A DNA stretch of 64,000 bases from Tepidisphaeraceae bacterium. Its GTDB lineage: Bacteria; Planctomycetota; Phycisphaerae; Tepidisphaerales; Tepidisphaeraceae. This document shows, piece by piece, positions 1 through 8,928 of the stretch. The notes under the pieces were generated by a model. The model saw only the letters and a program-made list of their open reading frames with translations. It had not been told where the DNA came from and made no database searches. Location: the NCBI GenBank assembly GCA_035998445.1, contig DASYHQ010000033.1, positions 62,001-126,000 on the forward strand, in the 5' to 3' direction. The stretch's first letter is position 1. The number at the start of each line of letters is the position of its first letter. The translations under genes and the position numbers were made by a program.

Positions 1-29
1 CTCGACTTACGGACATCGCTCGGCAGTGG

Positions 30-67
30 TAGATCCCTCAGGTCGCTACCGCTCCCATTCGGGATGA
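30..67. repeat. Partial copy of the GATCCCTCAGG/GGGATGA repeat (family C)
   Basis: The stretch carries AGATCCCTCAGGTCGCTA and GCTCCCATTCGGGATGA. This matches the right half of the full palindromic repeat at 37947-38050. The rest of positions 1-206 shows no gene that I can support; the first gene starts at 207. Confidence 0.5.
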
Positions 68-206
68 AACCCGCTTCGTCGCGCTCTCTTCTATTCCCTC
101 CCACCACGCCTGCTTTCATAATCTGTGAAGCGCTCACGATTCACTGTTAATCGCGGGGGCGTGCCGTACAATTCGTCGTCTCTTTCCAGAGGACGAACCC
201 CGGGCC

Positions 207-2300
207 ATGCAGATTCTGAAAACGCTTTTCAATAAGACGATCAACAACGTGATCTTCGGCATCACGCTGATGGTGTTGGTGGCCGGTTACATCGCGATCG
301 GTTCGGGGATTCCCGAGGTGCGCGAGCACTTCGAGATGAACGAGCTGCAGTTCTTCGCGGCGTGGCCGATCAAGGTGCTGATGGTGCTGCTGGTGATCAA
401 CCTGCTGACCGTCACCTGGACGCGCATCCCGCTCACGCCGCCGCGCTACGGCGTGTGGTGCATCCATCTCGGCATCATCACGTTGATCTTCGGTTTGGCC
501 GGCTACTACGCCAACAAGATCGAAGGCCAGGTCCGCATTCCGCTGGGCGCGAAGGTCGATCACTTTTACGACAACTTCGAGCGTGCGCTCTACGTGAAGC
601 TGAACGGCGAGTGGAGCGACACCTTGCCACTGCACAACCTGCCGCGCTTCAACGAGTATGGCGAGGAACACCGCAACGTCGCGTCGCTGAACAAGTCCGG
701 CCTGCGCGACATCGTGCTTGGATCCATGATGCGCGACGGTGACACCGGTGAAGTGAAGCGCGTGCCGTTCCACGAGGCGTACGGGTGGAAGAACGAGCTG
801 AAGGTCGACATCGTCGGCTATTGGCCGTACGCCAGCGTCGCGACGTCGTTTGCGACCGATCCGGAGTCGAAGGACGTCGGCCTGCGACTGGCCATGGTCG
901 AGCCGCACAGCAACCAGCCGCAGGAAACGTGGCTCATGGGCTCCGACGCCCGCCACCGCCAGCGCACGCTGGGCGACGGGGCGGTCGAGGTGGAGCATCG
1001 CCACCAGGAAGACGAGAACATCGTCGAGGGGCTGAAGAACGCCGCCAGTCAGGTGCTGCAGGTCACCTTCAACGTTGGCGACAAGAAGGGGGACACGTTC
1101 GTCGAGGTGGGCAAGACCTACCCGCTGGGCGACACGGGCTACGCCGTTCAGGTGGAAAGCTACAACCCGTCGTGGCCGATGTTCGGCACGAACGAGATGG
1201 TGCGGGCGATGACGTTCATGGTGATGTCGCCGACTGCCAAGTACCGCCGTATGGTGCTGGAGGGCAAGCCGGTTCAGACCGACTTCAAGCTCGACGAGCC
1301 CGGCGGCGGCCCGATGGGCAAGCGACAGACGGAACCGCTCGATAAGGCGCTCACGCTGGGCTTCGCCGTCACCGATCCGTTCCGCCTGATGCCGCGCGAG
1401 GCGACGAAGAAGCACACGTTCATCACCACCGGAGACGGCAAGATGTTCGACGTCGCCGTCGCGGCCGATGGACCGTCCAAGATCACCGAGATCCCCGGCG
1501 GCCGAGGCACGGTCGACGTCACGATCGACCACAGCGGTCGCGGGCCGTTCCAACCGCCACCGGAACCGGGCACTTCTGATAGCGGCCACATGCACACGCT
1601 GCCGCTGAGCGTGGCGCGGGTCGACCAGATCGTCAAGGATGACATGATCATCCCGGTGCCGAGCGCCCAGCGCCAGCGCGACCTCGGCGCCGCCGGCCTC
1701 GTGCAGGTGGTGCGGGCGAAGCTGTCGATGGGGCAGTGGTCGAAGACCGTGCTCGTCCCGTTCATGCCCGACGCCGGCGAGAACATGGACTGGAACGCGC
1801 CGATCATCAACCTGCCCGAAGGCGGCGCCACCGTGCAGCTGACGCTGTGCAACAGCCGCCTGCGCCTGCCGGCCGAGCTGACGCTGGAACACTTTGAACT
1901 GGTCCCCTATCCCGGTGGCGATGCGAACGCACCCAACGCGCTCATCCGCGACTTCCGCTCGACGCTGATCGTGAACGACCCGAACACGAAGGTGACGACG
2001 ACCGCGGTGGCGCACATGAACAACCCGGTCTACTTCGACAGTGGCCGATGGCTGTTCTTCCAGGCGGCGTACGACGGTGATGGCAAGCAGTGGACGATCC
2101 TCGGCGTCGGCAACCGGCCCGGCGTGTGGGTGATGACGATCGGCTGCGTGATGATCTTCGTCGGGCTGATGTACGCGTTCTACCTGAAGCCGATCATCAT
2201 CCGCCGAATGAAGGCCAACGCGATCGCTGAGGCCGCCGACCGAAAAGCCAAGGCCGCCAAGGCGCAGCAGGTCGCCGAGCCGGAGTTGGTCGCGACGTAA
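207..2300 (+). CDS. resB: ResB-like cytochrome c biogenesis protein
   Basis: This 697-residue membrane protein is the likely ResB/Ccs1 partner of the CcsA protein that follows at 2456. In System II, ResB and CcsA together carry heme across the membrane and attach it to apocytochrome c outside. Three hydrophobic segments lie near the N-terminus (about residues 13-33, 49-71 and 82-102). A long, probably extracytoplasmic, domain of more than 500 residues follows. One last membrane segment sits at about 640-662, with a basic cytoplasmic tail. This topology is the ResB pattern. The start is the ATG at 207, 17 bases after an AGAGGA-like site. The family is divergent, so the name rests on topology and on the neighbouring CcsA. 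A large antisense reading frame across the gene is a GC-rich shadow. Confidence 0.8.
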   Translation: MQILKTLFNKTINNVIFGITLMVLVAGYIAIGSGIPEVREHFEMNELQFFAAWPIKVLMVLLVINLLTVTWTRIPLTPPRYGVWCIHLGIITLIFGLAGYYANKIEGQVRIPLGAKVDHFYDNFERALYVKLNGEWSDTLPLHNLPRFNEYGEEHRNVASLNKSGLRDIVLGSMMRDGDTGEVKRVPFHEAYGWKNELKVDIVGYWPYASVATSFATDPESKDVGLRLAMVEPHSNQPQETWLMGSDARHRQRTLGDGAVEVEHRHQEDENIVEGLKNAASQVLQVTFNVGDKKGDTFVEVGKTYPLGDTGYAVQVESYNPSWPMFGTNEMVRAMTFMVMSPTAKYRRMVLEGKPVQTDFKLDEPGGGPMGKRQTEPLDKALTLGFAVTDPFRLMPREATKKHTFITTGDGKMFDVAVAADGPSKITEIPGGRGTVDVTIDHSGRGPFQPPPEPGTSDSGHMHTLPLSVARVDQIVKDDMIIPVPSAQRQRDLGAAGLVQVVRAKLSMGQWSKTVLVPFMPDAGENMDWNAPIINLPEGGATVQLTLCNSRLRLPAELTLEHFELVPYPGGDANAPNALIRDFRSTLIVNDPNTKVTTTAVAHMNNPVYFDSGRWLFFQAAYDGDGKQWTILGVGNRPGVWVMTIGCVMIFVGLMYAFYLKPIIIRRMKANAIAEAADRKAKAAKAQQVAEPELVAT

Positions 2301-2305
2301 CGTCT

Positions 2306-2430
2306 GGTTCCCTCTCCCGGTACGCCGGGAGAGGGTTAGGGTTAGGGTGAGGGTGATTTCGTGCTCCTGACGGCTCTCGAGAGAACAAATCACCCTCACC
2401 CAGCCTCTCCCGGAGTACCGGGAGAGGGGT
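2306..2430. repeat. Family A imperfect palindrome (CCCTCTCCC...GGGAGAGG)
   Basis: About 125 bases of imperfect inverted repeat. The outer arms are short hairpins (CTCTCCCGGTACGCCGGGAGAG on one side, CTCTCCCGGAGTACCGGGAGAG on the other). The inner arms are GGTGAGGGTGATTT and AAATCACCCTCACC. The copy fills the gap between resB and ccsA. Similar copies lie at 17194, 19378, 27771, 33801 and 59391, and partial ones at 35734 and 51850. Confidence 0.85.
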
Positions 2431-2455
2431 AAGCAGGAAAATCACCGAGTCCCCA

Positions 2456-4327
2456 ATGTGCATGTTCCGTTACATCGTTCCCACGCTCCTGGTCCTGCTC
2501 GCGATCGTTCGTCCCGCGCTGGCCGACGACTTTGCTAAGCAGTTGAAGCTCGACGAGATCCGCAAGATCACTGTCCAAGACCGCCAGACGCTGAAAACGC
2601 TCGACACGTTCGCGCGGCAAGCGCTGTCGACGATCACGGGCAAGTCGAAGCTGGACGGCCAGGACGCGGTCTACACGGTTCTGGACATGGCCAGCCGCCC
2701 CGAGCTGTACACGGGCCGCAACCTGATCAAGATCAAGAACGTCCCGCTGCGACAGGACTTCATGCGGCTGAAGAACCTGCCGGCGGACGAACGCCAGCGC
2801 ATCGTCGAAGAGGGCACGATCTCGCTCGAATTCTGGACCAGCGCCGAGGTGGGGCAGCTCATGCGGTCGCTTCAGTCAGAGGCGATCTTCAAAGCCAACG
2901 CGATCGGGCAGGTAAACCAGGCCGCCGGCACGCTGCAGAACCTCACGCAGAACATCGCGGTCATCGGGTTGATCCCACCACCGCCCGGCGCTGCGGGTGA
3001 TAAGAAGTGGCGCGGGTTCGGTGAGGTGTCGGGCAATGTCGCGGTGTGGAACGAGCTTGCCAAAGCCGATGGTCGCACGGCACCGCCGGCTGTGGCGGGG
3101 TACGACGATCAACTCGTCGGCGAGGCTGCGATGCGCCTCGTGCGCGTGCTGGTGATGTGGCAGAAGCAGGACGCAGCGGCCGTCAACGAAGAGTTCGGTC
3201 ACCTGGCCGAGGTGTTGCCTGCCATCAATCCAACTGCTTATCCGTCGCCGCTGAACCGCAAGGTCGAGATCGTCTACAACAAGCTGGCCAAGCTGACGAT
3301 TCCCGGCGCGTTCCTCTACTTCGGCGCGTTCGTCTGCTTCCTGGTGTCGGCCCGATCTGGGTTGAACGGCGTGCGCCTGTGGGGGCTGCGGTTGTTCCTG
3401 CTGGCGTTCGCCGTGCACACGGTCGGCATCGGCATCCGCTGGTGGCTGGTGGCGTCGCAGCATGGCAGCTGGTTCGACGGCATACCGATCAAGAACCAGT
3501 TCGAAAGCGTGCTGTTCAGCGCCTGGTTCGGTGCACTCATTGGCCTCTACTTCGAGATGCGCCGAAGCCGGGCGATCTTCGGCGCCGCTGCCAGCTTTGT
3601 CGGTTGGTTGTCGCTGGTCGCGATCTTCGCCACGCCGTACGTGACGGGCGTCGAGATCGGTGGCGAGATCGGCCACGTCGCCGGCGTGCTGATGAGCTAC
3701 TGGCTCTACCTGCACGTCACGCTCGTCGTCGCCAGCTACGCGCTGATCGCGATGGGCTTTGCGCTCAGCATCTGGTGGCTGGTCGGCTACTACCGCAACT
3801 ACGGCACGCTCAACCGCGAGCCCGCCCGTCGGCTGTCGGCCGACGTGGTGGACCTGGACGATCTGCCCGTCATGGGCGCAAGCGGTGGGGCGATGCAGCT
3901 CGGCTTCGCCCGCACGCTGGCGATGATGCTGTTCGTCCCCGGCGCTCGACCTGCCGCCACCCGATCGCAGGCAGCGGTGGTGACGACTGAAGATGTCGAA
4001 TCCCCCAGTGCCGGCGCCAAGTTCTTAGCGACGCTCGACGCGTGCAACCTCGTCATCCTTCAGCTGGCGTTCTGGGTGTTGGGCGTCGGCATCATTCTCG
4101 GTGCCGTGTGGGCTGACCAATCCTGGGGCCGGCCATGGGGCTGGGACCCGAAGGAGACGTTCGCGCTCGTCACTTGGATCGTCTACCTCGTCGTCGTCCA
4201 CGTACGCGTCGCGACCGTCCACAAGGCCTGGTGGACGGCCATCCTCAGCATCGTCGGGTTCTTCGTGATGCTGTTTAACTGGATCGGCGTGAACTTCTTC
4301 CTCGTCGGATTGCACAGCTACGCGTAA
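2456..4327 (+). CDS. ccsA: CcsA/ResC-type cytochrome c biogenesis protein
   Basis: A 623-residue protein with a signal peptide or first membrane helix at residues 5-24, ending ALADD. A non-membrane domain of about 250 residues follows, then about eight membrane helices from residue 281. Near residue 550 the sequence WGRPWGWDPKE is the tryptophan-rich WWD heme-handling signature of the CcsA/CcmC/CcmF family. Conserved-looking histidines flank it in the helices (for example in IGHVAGVL and VVVHVRVAT). Its role would be heme delivery and ligation for c-type cytochromes, together with the ResB-like protein upstream. The long N-terminal exported domain is more than a minimal CcsA has. ATG codons at 2456 and 2462 are both possible starts. 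Confidence 0.9.
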   Translation: MCMFRYIVPTLLVLLAIVRPALADDFAKQLKLDEIRKITVQDRQTLKTLDTFARQALSTITGKSKLDGQDAVYTVLDMASRPELYTGRNLIKIKNVPLRQDFMRLKNLPADERQRIVEEGTISLEFWTSAEVGQLMRSLQSEAIFKANAIGQVNQAAGTLQNLTQNIAVIGLIPPPPGAAGDKKWRGFGEVSGNVAVWNELAKADGRTAPPAVAGYDDQLVGEAAMRLVRVLVMWQKQDAAAVNEEFGHLAEVLPAINPTAYPSPLNRKVEIVYNKLAKLTIPGAFLYFGAFVCFLVSARSGLNGVRLWGLRLFLLAFAVHTVGIGIRWWLVASQHGSWFDGIPIKNQFESVLFSAWFGALIGLYFEMRRSRAIFGAAASFVGWLSLVAIFATPYVTGVEIGGEIGHVAGVLMSYWLYLHVTLVVASYALIAMGFALSIWWLVGYYRNYGTLNREPARRLSADVVDLDDLPVMGASGGAMQLGFARTLAMMLFVPGARPAATRSQAAVVTTEDVESPSAGAKFLATLDACNLVILQLAFWVLGVGIILGAVWADQSWGRPWGWDPKETFALVTWIVYLVVVHVRVATVHKAWWTAILSIVGFFVMLFNWIGVNFFLVGLHSYA

Positions 4328-4362
4328 GCTAGCACTGGTTCGAGGATGAGGAGGGCGCGCCA

Positions 4363-4563
4363 ATGATCCTGCTGGACACCATCGCACAACACGGGCGAGG
4401 CACTTCGTGGTTTGCGATCCTTTGCGTGGCGCTGATCGTCGTATTCCTCGTTCGCTTGGCGATCCCGCGTCGTTCCACCTATGCCGGCCAATGCGATATG
4501 TGCGGCGCTGAGAACCCCCACATTGCGAAGTTCTGCAGGCAATGCGGTCAGCGCGTGCGTTAA
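4363..4563 (+). CDS. Small membrane-anchored zinc-ribbon protein
   Basis: A 66-residue protein with one hydrophobic helix (about residues 16-34). A C-terminal zinc ribbon has Cys44, Cys47, Cys58 and Cys61 in a CX2C-X10-CX2C arrangement (CDMC and CRQC). A GAGGAGG Shine-Dalgarno site stands shortly before the ATG, which supports a real gene. It follows ccsA by 35 bases and may be co-transcribed. The function is unknown; zinc-ribbon domains of this kind bind zinc structurally and often mediate protein contacts. No link to cytochrome assembly can be shown. Confidence 0.75.
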   Translation: MILLDTIAQHGRGTSWFAILCVALIVVFLVRLAIPRRSTYAGQCDMCGAENPHIAKFCRQCGQRVR

Positions 4564-4573
4564 CACTGATCGT

Positions 4574-5161
4574 TCACTCCTTCAGGCAATCCAGGATCAA
4601 ATCGATCATCGCTTCCGGCTCGATCGACCCATACAGCCCGGGCAGGTTCAGCCAGATCATCGCGTACCCGATGCCGAGGTTGATGATCTCCCACGCGGGC
4701 AGGTTGGGGTCCAGGTCTTTGCGAACATGCCCGGCCTCTTGCCCGGTGCGGATGATCTTGGCGAAGAAGGCCTGCTTCACCTTGTAGTGTTCCCGAACGA
4801 CCGCCAGCACCTGCTCGTTGCTGCTGCTGGCCAGCGCGCCGTGCAGCACGTGGTAGGCGTCGCTGAGGTGTTCGATCTGCTCGGGAAACTGCCGCGCGAT
4901 CCTGCGAATCTGTTCCATCGGGTCGGACGTGCCCTCGATCAGCACCTCCCAATGACGGATCGTCTTCTCGCTCATCGCCTGCACGATCGAGACGAACAAC
5001 GCCTGCTTCCCCTGAAAGTGACGATACAGGATGGGCTCGGTTACACCAGCGGCCTCGGCAATCGCAGCGGTCGTGGCGCCGTCGTACCCATGTGAGGCAA
5101 ACAGCTTCGTCGCGACGGCCAAGATTTGATCGCGCCGTTGCGGCGCCTTAAGACGTGCCAT
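4574..5161 (-). CDS. TetR/AcrR family transcriptional regulator
   Basis: A 195-residue regulator. The N-terminal helix-turn-helix (about residues 9-52) reads RRDQILAVATKLFASHGYDG, then TTAAIAEAAGVTEPILYRHF, the typical TetR DNA-binding domain ending in YRHF. The C-terminal part is an all-helical ligand and dimerisation domain of normal length. The start is taken at the ATG on 5161 (MARLKAP); a second ATG four codons upstream at 5173 is equally possible. The long open frame upstream overlaps trpS in antisense and is not coding. It runs divergently from trpS. Its target and ligand cannot be read from the sequence. Confidence 0.88.
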   Translation of the reverse strand: MARLKAPQRRDQILAVATKLFASHGYDGATTAAIAEAAGVTEPILYRHFQGKQALFVSIVQAMSEKTIRHWEVLIEGTSDPMEQIRRIARQFPEQIEHLSDAYHVLHGALASSSNEQVLAVVREHYKVKQAFFAKIIRTGQEAGHVRKDLDPNLPAWEIINLGIGYAMIWLNLPGLYGSIEPEAMIDLILDCLKE

Positions 5162-5314
5162 AACCACTAACATAGACCATTCTCGATAGTCGGGCGACCC
5201 CAATTTTGCGATATCCCCTGTCGGGCTCGCGACTTCAGGCCTTAGATGATCGATCCCCACAGGCACCGCCTCCACCTCCTCGAACATCCGCGCCCGTTCA
5301 GCTATAAATCCCGC

Positions 5315-6406
5315 ATGAGCCAAAAGCAGCGCATCCTGACCGGCGACACGCCCACCGGGCGCCTCCATTTGGGCCACTACGTCGGCAGCGTCGAAAACCG
5401 CCTGGCGCTGCAGGATGCGTACGACTGCTACTTCATCATCGCCAACAAGCACGCCTTCACCACCCGCGCCGATCGACCGGCGGACATCCGCCAGAGCGTG
5501 CTCGATATCGCCACCGATTACCTGGCCGCCGGCATCGATCCCACCCGCTCGACGATGTTCATACAGAGCGAGGTGCCCGCGATCGATGAGCTGACGTTCT
5601 TCTTCTCCATGCTCATCCCGTTCAACCGCGTGATGCGCAACCCCACGCTCACGCAGGAGATCAAGGACAAAGACCTCGGCGACCACTACCCCTTCGGCTT
5701 CCCGCTGTACGCCGTCGGGCAGTGCGCCGACATCCTCGCCTTCCGGCCGGAACTGGTGCCGGTGGGGGAAGACCAGTTGCCGCACCTGGAACTCACGCGC
5801 GAGGTCGCCCGCCGGTTCGACCAGCTCTACTGCGGTGTGGATTCGCACACGTTAGATAAGGACTACGTCGCCGCCGGCGGCATCTTCCCGATCATCCAGC
5901 CGAAACTTGGCCGGGTGAAGCGCCTCGTCGGCCTCGGCGCGCCAAGTCCCGATGGCACGCTGCTGAAGATGAGCAAGTCGCTCAACAACGCCATCTTCCT
6001 CTCCGATGATTCCGACACCGTTCAGAAGAAGGTGATGGGGATGTACACCGACCCCAAGCGTCTCCGCGTCACCGACCCCGGCGAGACCGATCCCACGAAG
6101 AACCCCCTCTGGGCCTTTCACGAGACCTTCAACCCCGACACCGCCTGGGTCGACGAGCAACGCGACGCCTACCAGAACGGCAAGGTGGGCGACGTCGTCA
6201 TCAAGCGCAAGCTGGTCGAGATCCTGAACACGCTCATCGCCCCCATCCGCGACCGCCGAAAAGCCTTCGAAGCCCGCCCGGATGACGTGATCGACGCCCT
6301 CCGCGTCGGCACGCAACGGGCGAACGTCGTGGCGGAGGAAACGCTCGCGATGGCGAAAAAGGCGATGAAGCAGGACTTCTTCCCGCGCAAACTGACGGTG
6401 GGGTGA
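5315..6406 (+). CDS. trpS: Tryptophan--tRNA ligase
   Basis: A cytoplasmic class I aminoacyl-tRNA synthetase that charges tRNA-Trp with tryptophan using ATP. It has 363 residues from the ATG at 5315 (MSQKQRILTGD), close to the usual bacterial TrpS length. The HIGH motif is HLGH at residues 18-21, inside TPTGRLHLGHYVGSV. The KMSKS motif is present as KMSKS at 218-222. An in-frame upstream ATG at 5246 would add 23 residues without resemblance to the family, so it is not used. The neighbouring TetR gene is divergent. A repeat-filled gap of about 390 bases follows. Confidence 0.95.
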   Translation: MSQKQRILTGDTPTGRLHLGHYVGSVENRLALQDAYDCYFIIANKHAFTTRADRPADIRQSVLDIATDYLAAGIDPTRSTMFIQSEVPAIDELTFFFSMLIPFNRVMRNPTLTQEIKDKDLGDHYPFGFPLYAVGQCADILAFRPELVPVGEDQLPHLELTREVARRFDQLYCGVDSHTLDKDYVAAGGIFPIIQPKLGRVKRLVGLGAPSPDGTLLKMSKSLNNAIFLSDDSDTVQKKVMGMYTDPKRLRVTDPGETDPTKNPLWAFHETFNPDTAWVDEQRDAYQNGKVGDVVIKRKLVEILNTLIAPIRDRRKAFEARPDDVIDALRVGTQRANVVAEETLAMAKKAMKQDFFPRKLTVG

Positions 6407-6795
6407 GCGGTGGGGTGATGTTCTGTACACCTCTTCTGTAGGACAGGCATTCCTGCCTGTCTCTCCCCCCGTATTCCTCTCTCCCTGTCTTCTGTCTTTA
6501 TCTTCTGTGGCACAGACATTCTTGTCTGTGTCTCCCCCCGTCTTTGAAAACAAAATCTAGGCCCCAATGCGCAAATGACCAAATCCCAATCAGAGGATGC
6601 TTCTCTGTGCTCTCTGTGGTTCATGTCCCTTCTTCGCGTCCGTCTTCGCAACCTTCGCGCCTTCGCGTTCTCTTGGCTTCTGCCTGCCACAACATGCCAA
6701 GGTAATAGGAAAACAGGGGGGAGACAAAGACAAGAATGTCTGTGCCACAGAAGAGAGTGGAGAAGACACCAGACGGGGGGAGAGACAGGCAGGAA

Positions 6796-7788
6796 TGAGC
6801 ATTCTGCGCCTGCCGGTTAAAGGCTTGCGCCAAAAGCAGTTGGCCTCCATGATTGAACTTACTCTTGCGAAGGGTTCAATACGATGGAGGCCAAACTGTT
6901 CGCCCACGTGTACCAACTGATCTTCTCGCTCGCCCACCCGCCGAGGCGGCGTCACCAGTTTGCCGATCAGTGGATCGTGCTGATCTACCTGTGGGCCACG
7001 CTGCACGACCGTCCGGTCGTCTGGGCCTGCGACGCTCGGAACTGGCCCGGCACGATGGAGGCGTCGCTGCCGGTCGACAGCACGGTGTCGCGCCGGCTGC
7101 GCACGGTCGGCGTGCTGCAGCTGCTCGAGCGTGCCATGGCCCGTGCCGCCGACCTGTTCGGGCCGCCGCCGCTGGTCAAGCAGCTCGACTCCAAGCCGCT
7201 GTTCGTCGGCGCGTGCAGCGGCGACCGCGACGCCAAGCGCGGCCGCGTCGCCAACGGCATCATGGCCCGCGGGTACCGCCTGCACTCGCTGAACCACGGG
7301 CGGGTCGTGCGCGCCTGGACGCGCTGGACACGATGAGCGCGCACGACAGCCGGAGCGGCGCGACGCTGCTGGGCCGCAGCCTCGACGGCGGCGGCGGGTA
7401 CGTCGTGGCCGACAACGCCTACGACACCAACGACCTGCACGCCCTGGCGCAGGGCGGGCGGGCACCAGCTGATCGCGCCGCCCAAGGCGTCGGAGCGACA
7501 CGTGCGGGACGCCGGCTACAACAACGTCCACCGGCTGCGCGCGTTGGACGCGCTGGCCAGCCCGCTGGAGTTCGCCGGGCAACCGGGCCGGTTCGGCGTG
7601 AGCCTGTACGGCCAGCGCGGGGCGATCGAGTCGTGCTACGGGGAACTGACGACGATGGGCCTGCACTACTTGCCCGCCTGGTCGCGCGGCCCCCGCCGCG
7701 TCGCCCTATGGACCGCCGCCAAGGTCCTGCTTTACCAGTGCCGGTGTGCCATACGCAAAGGACTTATGGCGTAGATGCAGAATGCTCA
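6796..7788 (+). mobile_element. IS element, about 993 bp, DDE transposase type
   Basis: Terminal inverted repeats of 12 bases: TGAGCATTCTGC at 6796-6807 and GCAGAATGCTCA at 7777-7788. The flanks carry a GGAA direct repeat (6792-6795 and 7789-7792); the boundary could equally be read as an 11-base TIR with an AGGAAT duplication. Removing the element restores a perfect copy of the host palindrome GACAGGCAGGAATGCCTGTC, whose four-base loop is GGAA. The interior holds one transposase gene broken by two frameshifts. Size, ends and a DDE transposase fit the IS4/IS5 superfamily, but the family was not searched. Confidence 0.85.
6884..7774 (+). pseudogene. IS transposase with two compensating frameshifts
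   Basis: Read across two frame changes the product is about 297 residues. The first frame runs from ATG 6884 to near 7310 and contains a likely first catalytic Asp in VKQLDSKPLF. The middle part is one frame back (a lost base, about 7300-7340) and contains VVADNAYDTNDLH with the second Asp. The frame returns near 7460-7475, where a run of GGGCGGGCGGGC seems to hold one extra G. The last part has the catalytic Glu in GQRGAIESCYGELT. The parts together give the D-D-E order of IS4/IS5-type transposases. It could be a decayed gene or two sequencing errors in G-rich runs; a programmed frameshift is less likely because two events are needed. Confidence 0.8.
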
Positions 7789-7856
7789 GGAATGCCTGTC
7801 CTACAGAAGAGCCAGGTGCGCGCGGCGAGAAGTCACGCACCTGCCCCCCACAACGA

Positions 7857-7891
7857 AAACGGCCGGCACGCTCCTAGCGTGCCGGCCGTTT
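7857..7891. terminator. Strong hairpin, probable bidirectional terminator
   Basis: A perfect 16-base stem AAACGGCCGGCACGCT / AGCGTGCCGGCCGTTT with a CCT loop. A-tracts and T-tracts at the stem ends fit termination in either direction. It stands between the IS cassette and the convergent HAD gene that ends at 8038. Confidence 0.75.
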
Positions 7892-8037
7892 AGAGCCTGC
7901 GATTCCTTTCGCACCTTCCCTGAACCACTCTGGCCGCCCTTAGCAGGGGGAGCGGCACCATTCTCACGCGCGTCGCTTGTCCAACCCAACCTTGCGATTG
8001 GCCCGGTAGCCCACCGGCAAGCGTCGCGTGGCGTCTC

Positions 8038-8928
8038 TCAAACGTTCGTCTCGCCGCCGTCCACTTCGGACAGGGGCTGCACCGTGTGGTGCGTCACCAG
8101 TTCGTCCAGGAACGCGGCCAATCCTTCCTCGCGATTCGAGCCGATCACGCGCTTGGCGACGGCCTTCGCTTCGGGTCGGGCGTTGCCCATCGCCACGCCC
8201 AGGCCGGCCTCGCGCAGCATGGGCAAATCGTTCATGTCATCGCCGATCGCGATGATCTCGCTCGCTAGAATGTTGTGCCGTTCGGCGACCTTTAATATGC
8301 CTTGCCACTTGTTCACCGCGGGGTCGAAGACCTCGACGATGTTCACGTTGCCGCTCGCGACGTAAATGCTGTGCGTCACGATGCGTTGCCCGAAGTGCTC
8401 GACCATCTCGGCGGCCACGGTGTCGGTCACGTCCCGGTCGCCCACGATGCTCACGCGGGCCGTGTGCTCGTGACCGAACTCGCTCAGCCGCGGGAAGCGT
8501 TCCACCTTGATCTTCGCGTGGCTGATCCAGTATTCGGTCGACGGGTGGAGCGGCGCGTCACCGCTGATCACGTAGTCGATGCCGCCGCTGGTGGTGACGT
8601 CCTGCACCGCCATCACACCCTGCCCGCGATCCTCAAAAAACCCGCTCACCTCGCGGGCCAGGGCTGGGTCCATCAACATGCGATGCAGCGCGACCTCGTT
8701 CTTCGTGTCCACCACCATCGCGCCGCCCACGAACACGGCACAGTCGTAGTGGGCCACTGCGTCGAGGATCGGCTTGCTCTCGGTCCAGTTCCGACCCGTC
8801 GCAAAACAGATCAGGATGCCGGCATCCAGCGCCCGTCGCACGGCAACTCGCGACCGCTCCGACACGTTGCTCGACGGGTCGAGCAAGGTGCCATCGAGGT
8901 CGATTGCTACCATTTTGAACTGCCGCAT
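8038..8928 (-). CDS. Cof-type HAD-IIB family hydrolase
   Basis: A 296-residue cytoplasmic haloacid-dehalogenase-type phosphatase. Motif I is DLDGTLL with the nucleophile Asp10 and acid/base Asp12. Motif II is the Thr in FATGRN (about residue 44). Motif IV is GDDMND at 229-234. The space between motifs II and IV holds a large C2-type cap, as in Cof/YidA-like sugar-phosphate or nucleotide phosphatases. The length is slightly above the usual 270. A second Met at residue 6 is an alternative start. The substrate cannot be told from sequence alone. The gene stands alone between two hairpins. Confidence 0.9.
   Translation of the reverse strand: MRQFKMVAIDLDGTLLDPSSNVSERSRVAVRRALDAGILICFATGRNWTESKPILDAVAHYDCAVFVGGAMVVDTKNEVALHRMLMDPALAREVSGFFEDRGQGVMAVQDVTTSGGIDYVISGDAPLHPSTEYWISHAKIKVERFPRLSEFGHEHTARVSIVGDRDVTDTVAAEMVEHFGQRIVTHSIYVASGNVNIVEVFDPAVNKWQGILKVAERHNILASEIIAIGDDMNDLPMLREAGLGVAMGNARPEAKAVAKRVIGSNREEGLAAFLDELVTHHTVQPLSEVDGGETNV

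Larger units (their letters stand above)
6432..7811. repeat. Composite inverted-repeat cassette, split by an IS
   Basis: Two small palindromes occur on the left (GACAGGCATTCCTGCCTGTC near 6440 and CACAGACATTCTTGTCTGTG near 6513). Each is followed by CTCTCCCCCCGT or CTCCCCCCGT. Their reverse complements occur on the right (from about 6715 to 6795, resumed at 7789-7811 after the IS). The centre holds CTCTGTGCTCTCTGTGGTTC and CTTCGCGCCTTCGCGTTCTC. The same architecture without the IS lies at 35788-36390. The gap between trpS and the IS holds nothing else that I can support. Confidence 0.75.

Noticed and set aside
147-2399. A 750-codon open frame on the minus strand over resB
   Set aside because: It lies antisense to a gene with clear membrane topology, is rich in Arg, His, Asp and Val as expected for a GC-rich shadow, and has no domain likeness.
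6853-7893. A 346-codon + strand frame through the IS
   Set aside because: Only its middle part (about 7310-7470) carries transposase sequence; the rest is an out-of-frame reading, and the end runs past the right end of the IS.
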